Assembly (NCBI GenBank): GCA_038231215.1
Contig: JBBRLS010000021.1
Coordinates: 1-64,000 of the forward strand
Direction: 5' to 3'
DNA length: 64,000 bases
Origin: Schlegelella_A sp038231215
GTDB taxonomy: Bacteria; Pseudomonadota; Gammaproteobacteria; Burkholderiales; Burkholderiaceae_C
The position numbers were made by a program, and so were the translations under genes. The notes beneath the pieces were generated by a model that worked only from the letters and a program-made list of their open reading frames with translations, was not told where the DNA came from and searched no databases. Shown one piece after another: positions 26,220 to 34,266 of the stretch (position 1 is the stretch's first letter; each line of letters starts with the position of its first letter).

Positions 26220-27461
26220 ATGACCGCCTTCATCCTTTCCTACCTCGCTGGCGCGCTGACGATCCTGGCGCCCTGCATCCTTCCTGTTCTCCCCTTCATC
26301 TTCGCCCGCTCCGACCGGCCGTTCGTCACGAGCGGCCTGCCGCTGTTGGCCGGACTCGCGATCAGCTTCGCCGCCGTCGCCACGCTGGCCTCCGTCGGCG
26401 GCGCCTGGGCGGCGCAGGCCAACGAACTCGGCCGCGGCATCGCCATCGTCGTGCTCGCGGCGATGGGCCTGGCCCTGCTCGTGCCGAGTTGGGCCGAGCG
26501 CTGGACGCGCCCGCTGGTGGCCCTCGGCGCGCGCATCGGCGCGGCGGCCGACCGCGAGCACGCGCGCAGCGGCCGGTCGGTGCTGCCTTCGTTTGGTCTC
26601 GGCGTCGCCACCGGACTGCTCTGGGCGCCGTGCGCCGGGCCGGTGCTCGGCCTGGTGCTCACCACGGCAGCGCTGCAAGGTGCCAGCGCGCACACCTCGC
26701 TGCTCCTGCTGGCCTACGCGGCCGGTGCGGCCACCTCGCTCGCCGCTGCCCTGTGGGCGGGCGGCCGTGTGTTCGCGGCGATGAAGCGCTCGCTCGTCGC
26801 CGGCGAATGGCTGCGGCGCGGCCTCGGCGTCGCCGTTCTCGCCGGCGTGGCCACGATCGCCCTGGGCTGGGACACCGCGGTCCTCGCCCGCATCGCGCCG
26901 GCCGGCGGCGATCGCCTCGAGCAATCGCTGCTCGATCGTTTCGGCGCGCAGGCACTGCCGATCGTCATGGCGGAAGCCGCGCCGCTGCCGGTCGAAGGCA
27001 CCCTGCCCGGCTTCGCCGGTGCCACCGGCTGGCTCAACTCGCCACCGCTCAGCGCCGAAGGCTTGCGCGGCAAGGTCGTGCTCGTCGACGTATGGACCTA
27101 TAGCTGCGTCAACTGCCTCAACGCCCTGCCCAAGGTCAAGGACTGGGCCGCGAAATACAAGGACCAGGGTCTGGTGGTCGTTGGCGTGCATTCGCCGGAG
27201 TTCGCTTTCGAGCGGCCTGCCGCGAATGTCGATCGCGCCGCGCAACGCCTCGGCGTCGTCTTCCCGATCGCGCTCGACAACGACTTCGCGATCTGGCGCT
27301 CGCTCTCCAACCGATTCTGGCCGGCGCTGTACTTCGTCGACGCGCAAGGGCGCATCCGGCACCACCATTTCGGCGAAGGCGACTACGAACACTCGGAGCA
27401 GGTCATCCGGCAACTCCTCGAGGAGGCACGCCATCCTCCTGCGCCCGCCAAGACCTCGTGA
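26220..27461 (+). CDS. Fused CcdA/DsbD-type membrane protein with thioredoxin domain (DipZ-like)
   Basis: This encodes 413 aa from ATG 26220. The N-terminal 235 residues form about six membrane helices with the paired cysteine motifs LAPCILPVLPFIFA and LWAPCAGPVLG of the CcdA family, which carries electrons across the membrane. The C-terminal 130 residues form a periplasmic thioredoxin-like domain with CVNC in WTYSCVNCLNALPKVKDWAAKY and the cis-Pro region NRFWPALYFVDAQGRIRHHHFGEG. This arrangement is that of mycobacterial DipZ: cytoplasmic reductant is passed to an extracytoplasmic thiol target. The target is unknown. The gene is convergent with the TonB-dependent receptor gene, 3 bp away. 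Confidence 0.9.
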   Translation: MTAFILSYLAGALTILAPCILPVLPFIFARSDRPFVTSGLPLLAGLAISFAAVATLASVGGAWAAQANELGRGIAIVVLAAMGLALLVPSWAERWTRPLVALGARIGAAADREHARSGRSVLPSFGLGVATGLLWAPCAGPVLGLVLTTAALQGASAHTSLLLLAYAAGAATSLAAALWAGGRVFAAMKRSLVAGEWLRRGLGVAVLAGVATIALGWDTAVLARIAPAGGDRLEQSLLDRFGAQALPIVMAEAAPLPVEGTLPGFAGATGWLNSPPLSAEGLRGKVVLVDVWTYSCVNCLNALPKVKDWAAKYKDQGLVVVGVHSPEFAFERPAANVDRAAQRLGVVFPIALDNDFAIWRSLSNRFWPALYFVDAQGRIRHHHFGEGDYEHSEQVIRQLLEEARHPPAPAKTS

Positions 27462-27464
27462 CGC

Positions 27465-29804
27465 TCAGATCTTCAGCTCCAGCCGAAGCTGCAGGTTGAC
27501 GAAGGTGGGCGAAGTCGTGCGCGAGGTCTCGCGGATCGGCACGCCCTGCAAGTCGGGGCCGTCGACGGCGCTGCCGTAGACGTAGTCGCTCGCCGCCAGG
27601 TTGCTGGCCGTCGCGCGCAGGGCCAGCGTGGGGCTGAAGGTCCACAAGCCGTAGACGTCGGCGACGAGCTTCCTGCCGATGGTCGCGGTCTGCACGTCGG
27701 AGATGCGCGTCAGGTAGCCGGGCGTCCAGTTGAGGTTGCCGCCGAGGGTCAAAGGCACGCTGCGGAATCGGTAGTCGAGGCCGAGGTTGGCGGTGTAGTC
27801 GGGCTGCTGGTCGAGCCGGTTGTCGGGGCCGGGCACACCCTTGACGCGCGAGCGGAAGAAGCTCGCGTTGGCGCGCACGTCGACGCGCGGCGCTTCGGCC
27901 CAGAGGTCGCTGGCGCGAAACTTGGCTTCGAGCTCGAGCCCTCCGGTCGTCGCGGCGCCCACGTTCTGCACCCGCAAGACATAGCGCGGCGACGTCGCAT
28001 AGGGCACGGTCTCGAGCGAGGTGACGCTGCGCATGTAGTTGCTGATGCTGCGCACGAAGACGTTGGCGCTGAGGAGGCCGCTGCCGGGCAGGTAGCGCTC
28101 GATCGCGATGTCGATGCCGTTGGCGAGCTCGGGCTTGAGTTCGGGGTTGCCGGCGCGGTCGGGCTGGGTCGGCGTGTTCGGCCCGGGCAGCGGGTAGCGC
28201 GTGTTGATGCTCGGCCGGGCGATCAGGTTCGACAGCGTCGGCGAGCGGTAGCTTCGCGTCAGGCTGAAGCGGACCTGGTCGCGTCCTTTCGGATCCGGCT
28301 TCCAGACCGCGTGCAGCAAGGGTGTGAGCACGCTGCTGCGGTTGGTCGCATCGGGCTTGCCTTCCTCGGCGCTGCCGCGCGTCGCGATCGCCTCCCAGCG
28401 CAGCCCCGCGTTCGCCGCCCAGTTCGGCGTGACACTCCATTCGTCCTGCGCGTAGGCGGCGTAGCGGAGCGACGACGCGGCCAGGTTGTCGCCGAAGTCG
28501 ATGAGCAGCGGCTGGCCGTCTTGCAGGGTGGTGCGATGGTCGGCGCGCCGGTTCGATTCACCCTCGACGCCGGCGACCAGGCTGTGATCCTCGAACAGCG
28601 TCTTCGTCAGCTTGCTGCTGATCGTGTAGCTGGTGTCGCGCGAGCGGCTCGTGTCCTCGAGCGTGCGACTGCGCACGCCGCGCGCCGTCTCGGCGCGAAG
28701 GCTGCGCGTCGGCAGCAGCGACTGGCCAAAGCCGCCGCGCGTGTCGAGCTGCCCGCCGCCTTCGAAGCGATGCGTCCACTGCGCGTTGAGGCGGGCCAGC
28801 ATGTAGCTGCTGTCGCCGTCGGTGACGCTGCTGTCGTAAGGCACAGGAAGCGCGCCGACGGTCTGCACGAGCCGGCCTTCGCGATGCGTGCTGCCGCTGC
28901 CGTAGACGAGGATGGGCGTCAGCGTCACCTGCTCGACGCCGCGCTCGCCGCGCCACTGCAGCCGGCCGGTCGCGTGCAGGCCGCGCCGGTGCTCGCGGAC
29001 CCCGCCGTCTTCGGTCTGGTCCAGCGTCACCGTGCCGTCGTCGAGGCGGTTGTCGACGGTCGTCGTCGTGCTGCTGTTGTCGCGGTTCTGCGCGAACGCG
29101 GTGAGCGAGTAGTTGACGATCCAGTCGCCGGCGACGATGTTGCGCGTCCACCCCGCCGAAGGCTGGACGGCACCGTTTTCGTAGCCGGCGGTCAGGCGCA
29201 CGTCGTTGACTTTTTTGCTGTAGCCCTCGCGCGTGACGATGCTGATGGTGCCGGCGATCGCCCGCGCGCCGGTCTCGGCGGTCGGCGCGCGCAGGATCTC
29301 GATGCGCTCGATCTGGTCGGGCGAGAGCGAGTCGAGCGAGAAGCCGGGCGGCACCCGCTCGCCGTCGAGCAGGATCTGCGTGTAGCCGTTGCCGAGGCCG
29401 CGCAGGCGGATCGCACCGCCACGGCCGGGGGCGCCCTGGATCGACACGCCGGGCAGGCGCTTGAGCACATCGCCGAGCGTCGAGTCGCCGAAGCGCTCGA
29501 TCTCGTCGCGGCCGATGACGATCTTGGCGGCCGTCGAGTTACGCCTCTCCTGCACGTCGTCGGGCCGCGAGCCGGTGATCTGCACGGGCTCGAGCTGCTC
29601 GGGCTTGGCGGGCGGCGCGGCCGGGGGCCGCGGTGCGGCGGGCGGCAATGCCGATGGCGGAGGCGCGGGCACGTCGCCGGCGTTGCCCGATTGCGCCGTC
29701 GCCACGCCGGTTGCCGCGACCATGCCGATCGCGGCCAGCAGCACGACAGCGACACGGCGCGCAGCGAAAAGTTCGCGCCGACGCGCGTGTTCCGGTCCCC
29801 CCAT
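27465..29804 (-). CDS. TonB-dependent outer-membrane receptor
   Basis: This encodes 779 aa. A signal peptide ends near ATAQS (about residue 39). A proline-rich linker (residues 45-70) leads to a possible TonB box EPVQITG and the plug domain: VIGRDEIERFGDSTLGDVLKRLPGV, GGAIRLRGLGNGYTQILLDGERVP and RIEILRAPTAETGARAIAGTISIVTR. The remainder alternates as in a 22-strand barrel with DEWSVTPNWAANAGLRWE and RSYRSPTLSNLIARP. The last residue is Ile (LRLELKI) where most barrels end in Phe. The ligand is unknown; no siderophore or cobalamin genes are near. The product imports a large or scarce substrate using TonB energy. Confidence 0.92.
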   Translation of the reverse strand: MGGPEHARRRELFAARRVAVVLLAAIGMVAATGVATAQSGNAGDVPAPPPSALPPAAPRPPAAPPAKPEQLEPVQITGSRPDDVQERRNSTAAKIVIGRDEIERFGDSTLGDVLKRLPGVSIQGAPGRGGAIRLRGLGNGYTQILLDGERVPPGFSLDSLSPDQIERIEILRAPTAETGARAIAGTISIVTREGYSKKVNDVRLTAGYENGAVQPSAGWTRNIVAGDWIVNYSLTAFAQNRDNSSTTTTVDNRLDDGTVTLDQTEDGGVREHRRGLHATGRLQWRGERGVEQVTLTPILVYGSGSTHREGRLVQTVGALPVPYDSSVTDGDSSYMLARLNAQWTHRFEGGGQLDTRGGFGQSLLPTRSLRAETARGVRSRTLEDTSRSRDTSYTISSKLTKTLFEDHSLVAGVEGESNRRADHRTTLQDGQPLLIDFGDNLAASSLRYAAYAQDEWSVTPNWAANAGLRWEAIATRGSAEEGKPDATNRSSVLTPLLHAVWKPDPKGRDQVRFSLTRSYRSPTLSNLIARPSINTRYPLPGPNTPTQPDRAGNPELKPELANGIDIAIERYLPGSGLLSANVFVRSISNYMRSVTSLETVPYATSPRYVLRVQNVGAATTGGLELEAKFRASDLWAEAPRVDVRANASFFRSRVKGVPGPDNRLDQQPDYTANLGLDYRFRSVPLTLGGNLNWTPGYLTRISDVQTATIGRKLVADVYGLWTFSPTLALRATASNLAASDYVYGSAVDGPDLQGVPIRETSRTTSPTFVNLQLRLELKI

Positions 29805-29870
29805 GCAACCAGTCTATCGGCTCGAACTCGGCCCGATTGACGCCACCCCCCGACCGGCAAGAATCCTCCC

Positions 29871-31418
29871 ATGACGACACGCGATGGCAACCTCTTCACC
29901 GTCCTGCGCAGCGGCTTCCCGAACGACCTCGACGCCGTGGCGATCGAGACCGTGGGCGACGAGCCGCTCTTCTACACATGGCGCGACCTCGAGCGCGCCA
30001 CGGCCATGCTCGCCAACCTGCTCGACTCGCTCGGCATGCCGGCCGGGGCGCGGGTCGCGGTACAGGTCGACAAGTCGGTCGAGTCGCTGCTCTTCTACCT
30101 GGCGGTGCTGCGCGCCGGCTACGTCTACCTGCCGCTCAACAACGCCTACAAGAGCGACGAGTTGGCCTACTTCATCGGCGATGCCGAGCCGAGCGTGTTC
30201 GTCTGCGCGCCCAAGGACTTCGCGACGCTGTCGCGGCTCGCGTTCGCCGCCGGCACTACGTGGGTCTTCAGCCTCGGTGCCGACCGCCGCGGCAGCCTGC
30301 TCGAACGTGCCAGCCACTTCGCCAACACACACACGCCGGCGCGACGCAGTGCGGCGGACATGGCCGCGATCCTCTACACGAGCGGCACGACCGGGCGGAG
30401 CAAGGGCGCGATGTTAAGCCACGGCAACCTGGTCTCGAACGCCGGGACGTTGAAGACGTACTGGGGCTGGCGCACGCCCGCAGAAGGCGGCGACGTGCTG
30501 ATCCACGCGCTGCCGATCTTCCACGTGCACGGCCTCTTCGTCGCCTCGCACGGCGCCCTGCTCGCCGGCGCGAAGATGCTCTGGCTCGATCGATTCGATG
30601 CGAAGAAGGTCGTCGCCCTCTTGCCGCGCGCGACGGTCTTCATGGGCGTGCCGACGCTCTACGTGCGGCTGCTCGCCGAGCCCGGCCTGACAGTCGATGC
30701 GTGCCGCCGCATGCGCCTCTTCATCAGCGGCTCGGCGCCGATGCTGGTCGAGACCTTCGACGCCATTCGCGCCCGCACGGGCCACACCCTCCTCGAGCGC
30801 TACGGCATGAGCGAGACGGTGATGCTGAGCTCGAATCCCTATCGGCGCGAAGACGGCGAGCGGCGCGGCGGCACGGTCGGCTTTCCGCTGCCCGGCGTCG
30901 GCCTGCGCATCCGCGACGAGAAGGGCGCGCTCGCCGCGACCGGCCAGATTGGCGGCATCGAGGTACGCGGTCCGAACGTCTTCGCCGGCTACTGGCGCAT
31001 GCCGGAGAAGACGAAGGAAGAGTTCACCGACGACGGCTGGTTTCGCACCGGCGACGTCGGCCGCATCGACGCCGCGGGCTACGTGACGATCGTCGGCCGC
31101 AGCAAGGACCTCATCATCAGCGGCGGCTACAACGTCTATCCGGCCGAAGTCGAAGGCTCGATCAACGAGCTGCCCGGCGTCGCCGAGAGCGCGGTCGTCG
31201 GCGTGCCGCATCCGGACTTCGGGGAGTGCGTGGTCGCCGTCGTCGTGCCGCGGCCGGGCGTCGCCCTCGACGGCGCCGCGCTATTGGCTACCTTGAAGGC
31301 CCGCATCGCCAACTTCAAGCTGCCCAAGGCGCTGTTCGTCGTGCCCGAGTTGCCGCGCAATGCCATGGGCAAAGTGCAGAAGAACCTGTTGCGCGAGCAA
31401 CACGCACGATTGTTCTAG
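29871..31418 (+). CDS. matB: Malonyl-CoA synthetase (MatB-like)
   Basis: This encodes 515 aa of the adenylate-forming family; MatB converts malonate, ATP and CoA to malonyl-CoA. Motifs are LYTSGTTGRSKGAMLSHGNL, LPIFHVHGLFVA, ISGSAPM, LERYGMSETVMLSSNPYRREDGERRGGTVGFPLPGV, GWFRTGDVG, and the final lysine in PRNAMGKVQKNLLREQ. The GER..GTVG.PLPGV block and the HVHGLFVA helix are as in bacterial MatB, making this better supported than a general fatty-acid ligase. No malonyl-CoA decarboxylase gene is adjacent. The gene is divergent from the TonB receptor gene (66 bp between start codons). Confidence 0.88.
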   Translation: MTTRDGNLFTVLRSGFPNDLDAVAIETVGDEPLFYTWRDLERATAMLANLLDSLGMPAGARVAVQVDKSVESLLFYLAVLRAGYVYLPLNNAYKSDELAYFIGDAEPSVFVCAPKDFATLSRLAFAAGTTWVFSLGADRRGSLLERASHFANTHTPARRSAADMAAILYTSGTTGRSKGAMLSHGNLVSNAGTLKTYWGWRTPAEGGDVLIHALPIFHVHGLFVASHGALLAGAKMLWLDRFDAKKVVALLPRATVFMGVPTLYVRLLAEPGLTVDACRRMRLFISGSAPMLVETFDAIRARTGHTLLERYGMSETVMLSSNPYRREDGERRGGTVGFPLPGVGLRIRDEKGALAATGQIGGIEVRGPNVFAGYWRMPEKTKEEFTDDGWFRTGDVGRIDAAGYVTIVGRSKDLIISGGYNVYPAEVEGSINELPGVAESAVVGVPHPDFGECVVAVVVPRPGVALDGAALLATLKARIANFKLPKALFVVPELPRNAMGKVQKNLLREQHARLF

Positions 31419-31424
31419 CCGCAA

Positions 31425-31456
31425 GAAAAAAGGCCCGGCGCTTTCGCGCCGGGCCT
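31425..31456 (-). terminator. Rho-independent terminator serving the MHS transporter gene
   Basis: A stem of 11 perfect base pairs (AGGCCCGGCGC with loop TTTC) occupies 31431-31456. On the minus strand it is followed by a run of six T (the A run at 31425-31430). It lies 22 bp after the transporter stop. It may also slow transcription of matB coming from the other side, but without a T run on that strand. Confidence 0.9.
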
Positions 31457-31478
31457 GCCGAAGCGAAGGTACTTTGCT

Positions 31479-33182
31479 TCAGTGATCGTGGGCGTAGATG
31501 TCTACGTCCTTCGTCTCGCGGATGAAGAGCATGCCGATGACGAAGGTCATCGCCGCGACAGCGATCGGATACCACAGGCCGTTGAACATGTTGCCCGTGG
31601 AAGCGACGATGGCGAACGCGGTGGTCGGCAGCATGCCGCCGAACCAGCCGTTGCCGAAGTGATACGGCACGCTCATCGAGGTGTATCGGATCTTGGTCGG
31701 GAACAGCTCGACGAGCATCGCCGCGATCGGCCCGTAGACCATGGTCACGTAGATCACGAGCACGAAGAGGATGCCGACGACCGACCACCACTGGCCGCCC
31801 ATGAAGTCGATCGGCTTGGCCTTGGCCGGATAGCCGGCGGCGGCGAGATCAGCGCCAATCTCCTTCTTGAAGGCAGCAATCTTGGCCGCGCTCTCGGCAT
31901 CGAACTTCTGGTTCACGACGGTTGCAGTAGGCGGTGTGGTGACCTTCTCACCGACGCTGATGGTCGCCGGCGAGCCTGCCGGCCCGTCGACGTTGTCGTA
32001 GCTGACCGAGCTTTGCGCGAGGAAGCGCTTGGCGATGTCGCACGACGACTTGAAGTCGATCTCGCGGGCGATCGGGCTGCCCTGGAAGGAGCACTGCGTC
32101 GGGTCGGCACGCACCACCACCTTGTTCTTCGCCTGCGCTTCGGCAAGCGCCGGATTGGCCGCCTGCGCCAGAGCATGGAACAGCGGGATGAAGGTGAGCG
32201 CCGCCAACAGACAACCCGCCATGATGATGGGCTTGCGGCCGATCTTGTCCGACAGGGTGCCGAAGACGATGAAAAACGGCGTGCCGAGGAGCAGCGAGGC
32301 GCCGATCATCAGTTGCGCCGTCGTCGGGTCGACCTTGAGCTGCGCGGTCAGGAAGAACAACGCGTAGAACTGGCCCGTGTACCAGACCACGCCCTGGCCC
32401 GCCGTCAGCCCGAAGAGCGCGAGCAGCACGATCTTGCCGTTGCCCCAGTTGGCCAAGGCTTCCGTGAGCGGCGCCTTCGAGGTGCGGCCCTCTTCCTTCA
32501 TCTTCTTGAAGGCCGGCGTCTCGTTCAGGCTCAGGCGGATCCAGACCGAGATGATCAGCAGAAAGAACGACATCCAGAACGGAACGCGCCAGCCCCAGCT
32601 GTTGTTGAAGGTGTCGTCGCCGAGGAAGTACTTGCAGGCGATGATGACGATCAGCGAGAGAAAGAGGCCGAGCGTCGCCGTGGTCTGAATCCACGAGGTA
32701 TAGGCGCCGCGCTTGCCGTGCGGCGCATGCTCTGCCACGTAGGTCGCCGCACCGCCGTATTCGCCGCCGAGGGCCAGGCCCTGCATCAGGCGCAGCGCGA
32801 TCAGGATGATCGGCGCGGCGATGCCGATCGAGGCATAGGTCGGCAGGATGCCGACCGCCACCGTCGACAGACCCATGATGAGGATGGTCACCAGGAAGGT
32901 GTACTTGCGGCCGATCATGTCGCCGAGCCGGCCGAACACCAGCGCGCCGAACGGCCGCACCAGGAAGCCCGAGGCAAAGGCCAGGAGCGAGGCGATGAAC
33001 GCCGCGGTGGGGTCGAGTGCAGAGAAGAACTGCTTGGCGATGATGCCGGCAAGCGAGCCGTACAGATAGAAGTCGTACCACTCGAAGACGGTGCCGAGGC
33101 TCGATGCGAAGATGACTTTGCGCTCTTCCTTCGTCATCGGCCTGTCGACGGCCGCGCCCACCGGAACTGCTGCTGTGACCAT
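31479..33182 (-). CDS. MFS transporter of the metabolite:H+ symporter (MHS) family with a large loop insertion
   Basis: This encodes 567 aa, whereas the family is usually 420-450 aa. The MHS opening ASSLGTVFEWYDFYLYGSLA, the loop-2 motif GRLGDMIGRKYTFLVTILIMG and the LMQGLALGGEYGGAATYVAEHAP segment are clear. After helix 8 (GTLSDKIGRKPIIMAGCLLAALTFIPLFHALAQ) about 110 hydrophilic residues are inserted, with two cysteines (CSFQGSP and CDIAKRF) that could form a disulfide. Helices 9-12 then follow from QWWSVVGILFVLVIYVTMVYGPIAAMLVELFP. Members carry organic acids, proline, betaine or shikimate with protons; the ligand is unknown. It ends in a good terminator and is a single-gene unit. Confidence 0.92.
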   Translation of the reverse strand: MVTAAVPVGAAVDRPMTKEERKVIFASSLGTVFEWYDFYLYGSLAGIIAKQFFSALDPTAAFIASLLAFASGFLVRPFGALVFGRLGDMIGRKYTFLVTILIMGLSTVAVGILPTYASIGIAAPIILIALRLMQGLALGGEYGGAATYVAEHAPHGKRGAYTSWIQTTATLGLFLSLIVIIACKYFLGDDTFNNSWGWRVPFWMSFFLLIISVWIRLSLNETPAFKKMKEEGRTSKAPLTEALANWGNGKIVLLALFGLTAGQGVVWYTGQFYALFFLTAQLKVDPTTAQLMIGASLLLGTPFFIVFGTLSDKIGRKPIIMAGCLLAALTFIPLFHALAQAANPALAEAQAKNKVVVRADPTQCSFQGSPIAREIDFKSSCDIAKRFLAQSSVSYDNVDGPAGSPATISVGEKVTTPPTATVVNQKFDAESAAKIAAFKKEIGADLAAAGYPAKAKPIDFMGGQWWSVVGILFVLVIYVTMVYGPIAAMLVELFPTKIRYTSMSVPYHFGNGWFGGMLPTTAFAIVASTGNMFNGLWYPIAVAAMTFVIGMLFIRETKDVDIYAHDH

Positions 33183-33251
33183 GTTGCTGTTTCCTCCCAG
33201 TCAAAGAATCGCCGTGCGGCGACGCCGACCCGCATCTTGGCTCGCCGACCG

Positions 33252-33269
33252 TCACGTTTGCTGACGTGA
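33252..33269. promoter_or_regulatory. Short inverted repeat upstream of the MHS transporter gene
   Basis: TCACGT and ACGTGA are separated by TTGCTG, about 70 bp before the transporter start codon and next to an AT-rich stretch (33269-33281) that could contain a promoter -10 region on the minus strand. It is a candidate operator only; chance occurrence of 6-bp arms is not excluded. Confidence 0.25.
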
Positions 33270-33355
33270 AACTTAAAAATGCACACTGTTCCGCTCGGGT
33301 AAAACCCGTAGACGACAGGCCGGCGATGGGCTCCGAGACTGGCCTGTTGGAGCGC

Positions 33356-33997
33356 TCAGCCGCGCTTCAGGCCGGGCCGCGGTGCACCTTCGCGATCCCA
33401 GTGCGGCGCGTCGAACCATGCGTCGCCGCGCGCGTAGGCATCGACCATGTCGAGCGCGTCGAAGCCCCAGAACAGCTTGTCGTCGACACCGAGGGTCGGC
33501 ACGCCGAACAGGCCGCGCGCGATTGCCGCGTCGGTCGAATCGCGCAGGCGCTGCTTCGCTTCTTCGCTCGCCGGATCGACGCGCGGCGCGAGTTGTTCGC
33601 GCAGCTCGGCGAGTCGCACGGGCGCTTCGGCATCGGCGCCGCCGATCCAGACGTAACGCAGGATCTGCTCGCAGACGTGGCGGCTCGGCGTCATGCCGGC
33701 GGGCGCGCAGGCCCAGGCGAGCCGGGACAGCGCGATCGGATTGAAGGGATGGCGCACCGGCGTGTCGATGGCGATGCCGGCGCGGTGCGCGAGCCAGTGC
33801 ACCTGGCGAAAGGTCCAGGCGCGCTTGGGCTCGATCTCGGCCGGGCCCTTGTGCTCGTAGTGCTTGAGCAAGGCGCCGAACAAGACCGGCCGGTAAGAGA
33901 CGTTGTACGAAAGCCCGGCCAGCGCTTCGGGCAGGCGCGCGAAAGCGAGCCAGGCGTAGGGCGAGATCGGGTCGAACCAGAAGTCGATCGGCGTCAT
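33356..33997 (-). CDS. 2-hydroxychromene-2-carboxylate isomerase-like protein (DsbA/GST-kappa fold)
   Basis: This encodes 213 aa from ATG 33997; an alternative ATG at 34009 lies inside repeat A and overlaps the upstream stop. The protein begins PIDFWFDPISPYAWLAFARLPEAL, the family motif in which Ser replaces the DsbA cysteine pair. It continues with YRPVLFGALLKHYEHKGPAEIEPKRAW and ends with GLFGVPTLGVDDKLFWGFDALDMVDAYARGD. Known members use glutathione to isomerise an aromatic-ring cleavage product of naphthalene breakdown. No other naphthalene genes are near, so the actual substrate is open. The AGGA of repeat A copy 5 is the likely ribosome binding site. Confidence 0.87.
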   Translation of the reverse strand: MTPIDFWFDPISPYAWLAFARLPEALAGLSYNVSYRPVLFGALLKHYEHKGPAEIEPKRAWTFRQVHWLAHRAGIAIDTPVRHPFNPIALSRLAWACAPAGMTPSRHVCEQILRYVWIGGADAEAPVRLAELREQLAPRVDPASEEAKQRLRDSTDAAIARGLFGVPTLGVDDKLFWGFDALDMVDAYARGDAWFDAPHWDREGAPRPGLKRG

Positions 33998-34003
33998 CAG
34001 GGG

Positions 34004-34071
34004 TGTCATCCTGAGCGAAGCGAAGGATCCTTCGGCGACGGCAGAGATCCTTCGCCCTGCTCAGGATGACA
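34004..34071. repeat. Palindromic repeat A, copy 5
   Basis: Arms TGTCATCCTGAGCGAAGCG and the complement of CCCTGCTCAGGATGACA. Nearly the whole copy is translated as the C-terminus of the DUF1289 gene on the minus strand, and its far end sits a few bases before the isomerase start. Confidence 0.95.
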
Positions 34072-34266
34072 CGACGCACTGCGCCGCGCCGGCAAGCGCT
34101 TCCAGACGTCGCGCCTGGCCCGGTCGTCGAGGGCGCCCCAGGCACCGATCTCGTCGATCGTGCGCAGGCACCCTTCGCACCAGCCGGTGCCCGGATCGAT
34201 CCGGCACACGTCGATGCAGGGGCTCGGCACGGTGGCCGCGGCGGCGGCGCGCAAGAGGCCCTTCAT
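34006..34266 (-). CDS. DUF1289 family small cysteine-rich protein with repeat-encoded C-terminus
   Basis: This encodes 86 aa. The first 62 residues are a normal DUF1289 domain: SPCIDVCRIDPGTGWCEGCLRTIDEIGAWGALDDRARRDVWKRLPAR with four cysteines suggesting a metal or Fe-S site. The last 22 residues (from about SCHPEQGEG to PSLRSG) and the stop are read from repeat A copy 5. The start overlaps the hyuB stop by 4 bp (ATGA). Function of the family is unknown. The gene lies between hyuB and the isomerase in one apparent operon. Confidence 0.88.
   Translation of the reverse strand: MKGLLRAAAAATVPSPCIDVCRIDPGTGWCEGCLRTIDEIGAWGALDDRARRDVWKRLPARRSASCHPEQGEGSLPSPKDPSLRSG

Noticed and set aside
25773..27434. 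A 553-codon minus-strand frame across livK and the DipZ-like gene
   Set aside because: It overlaps two convincing genes in a different frame or strand and has no recognisable domain.
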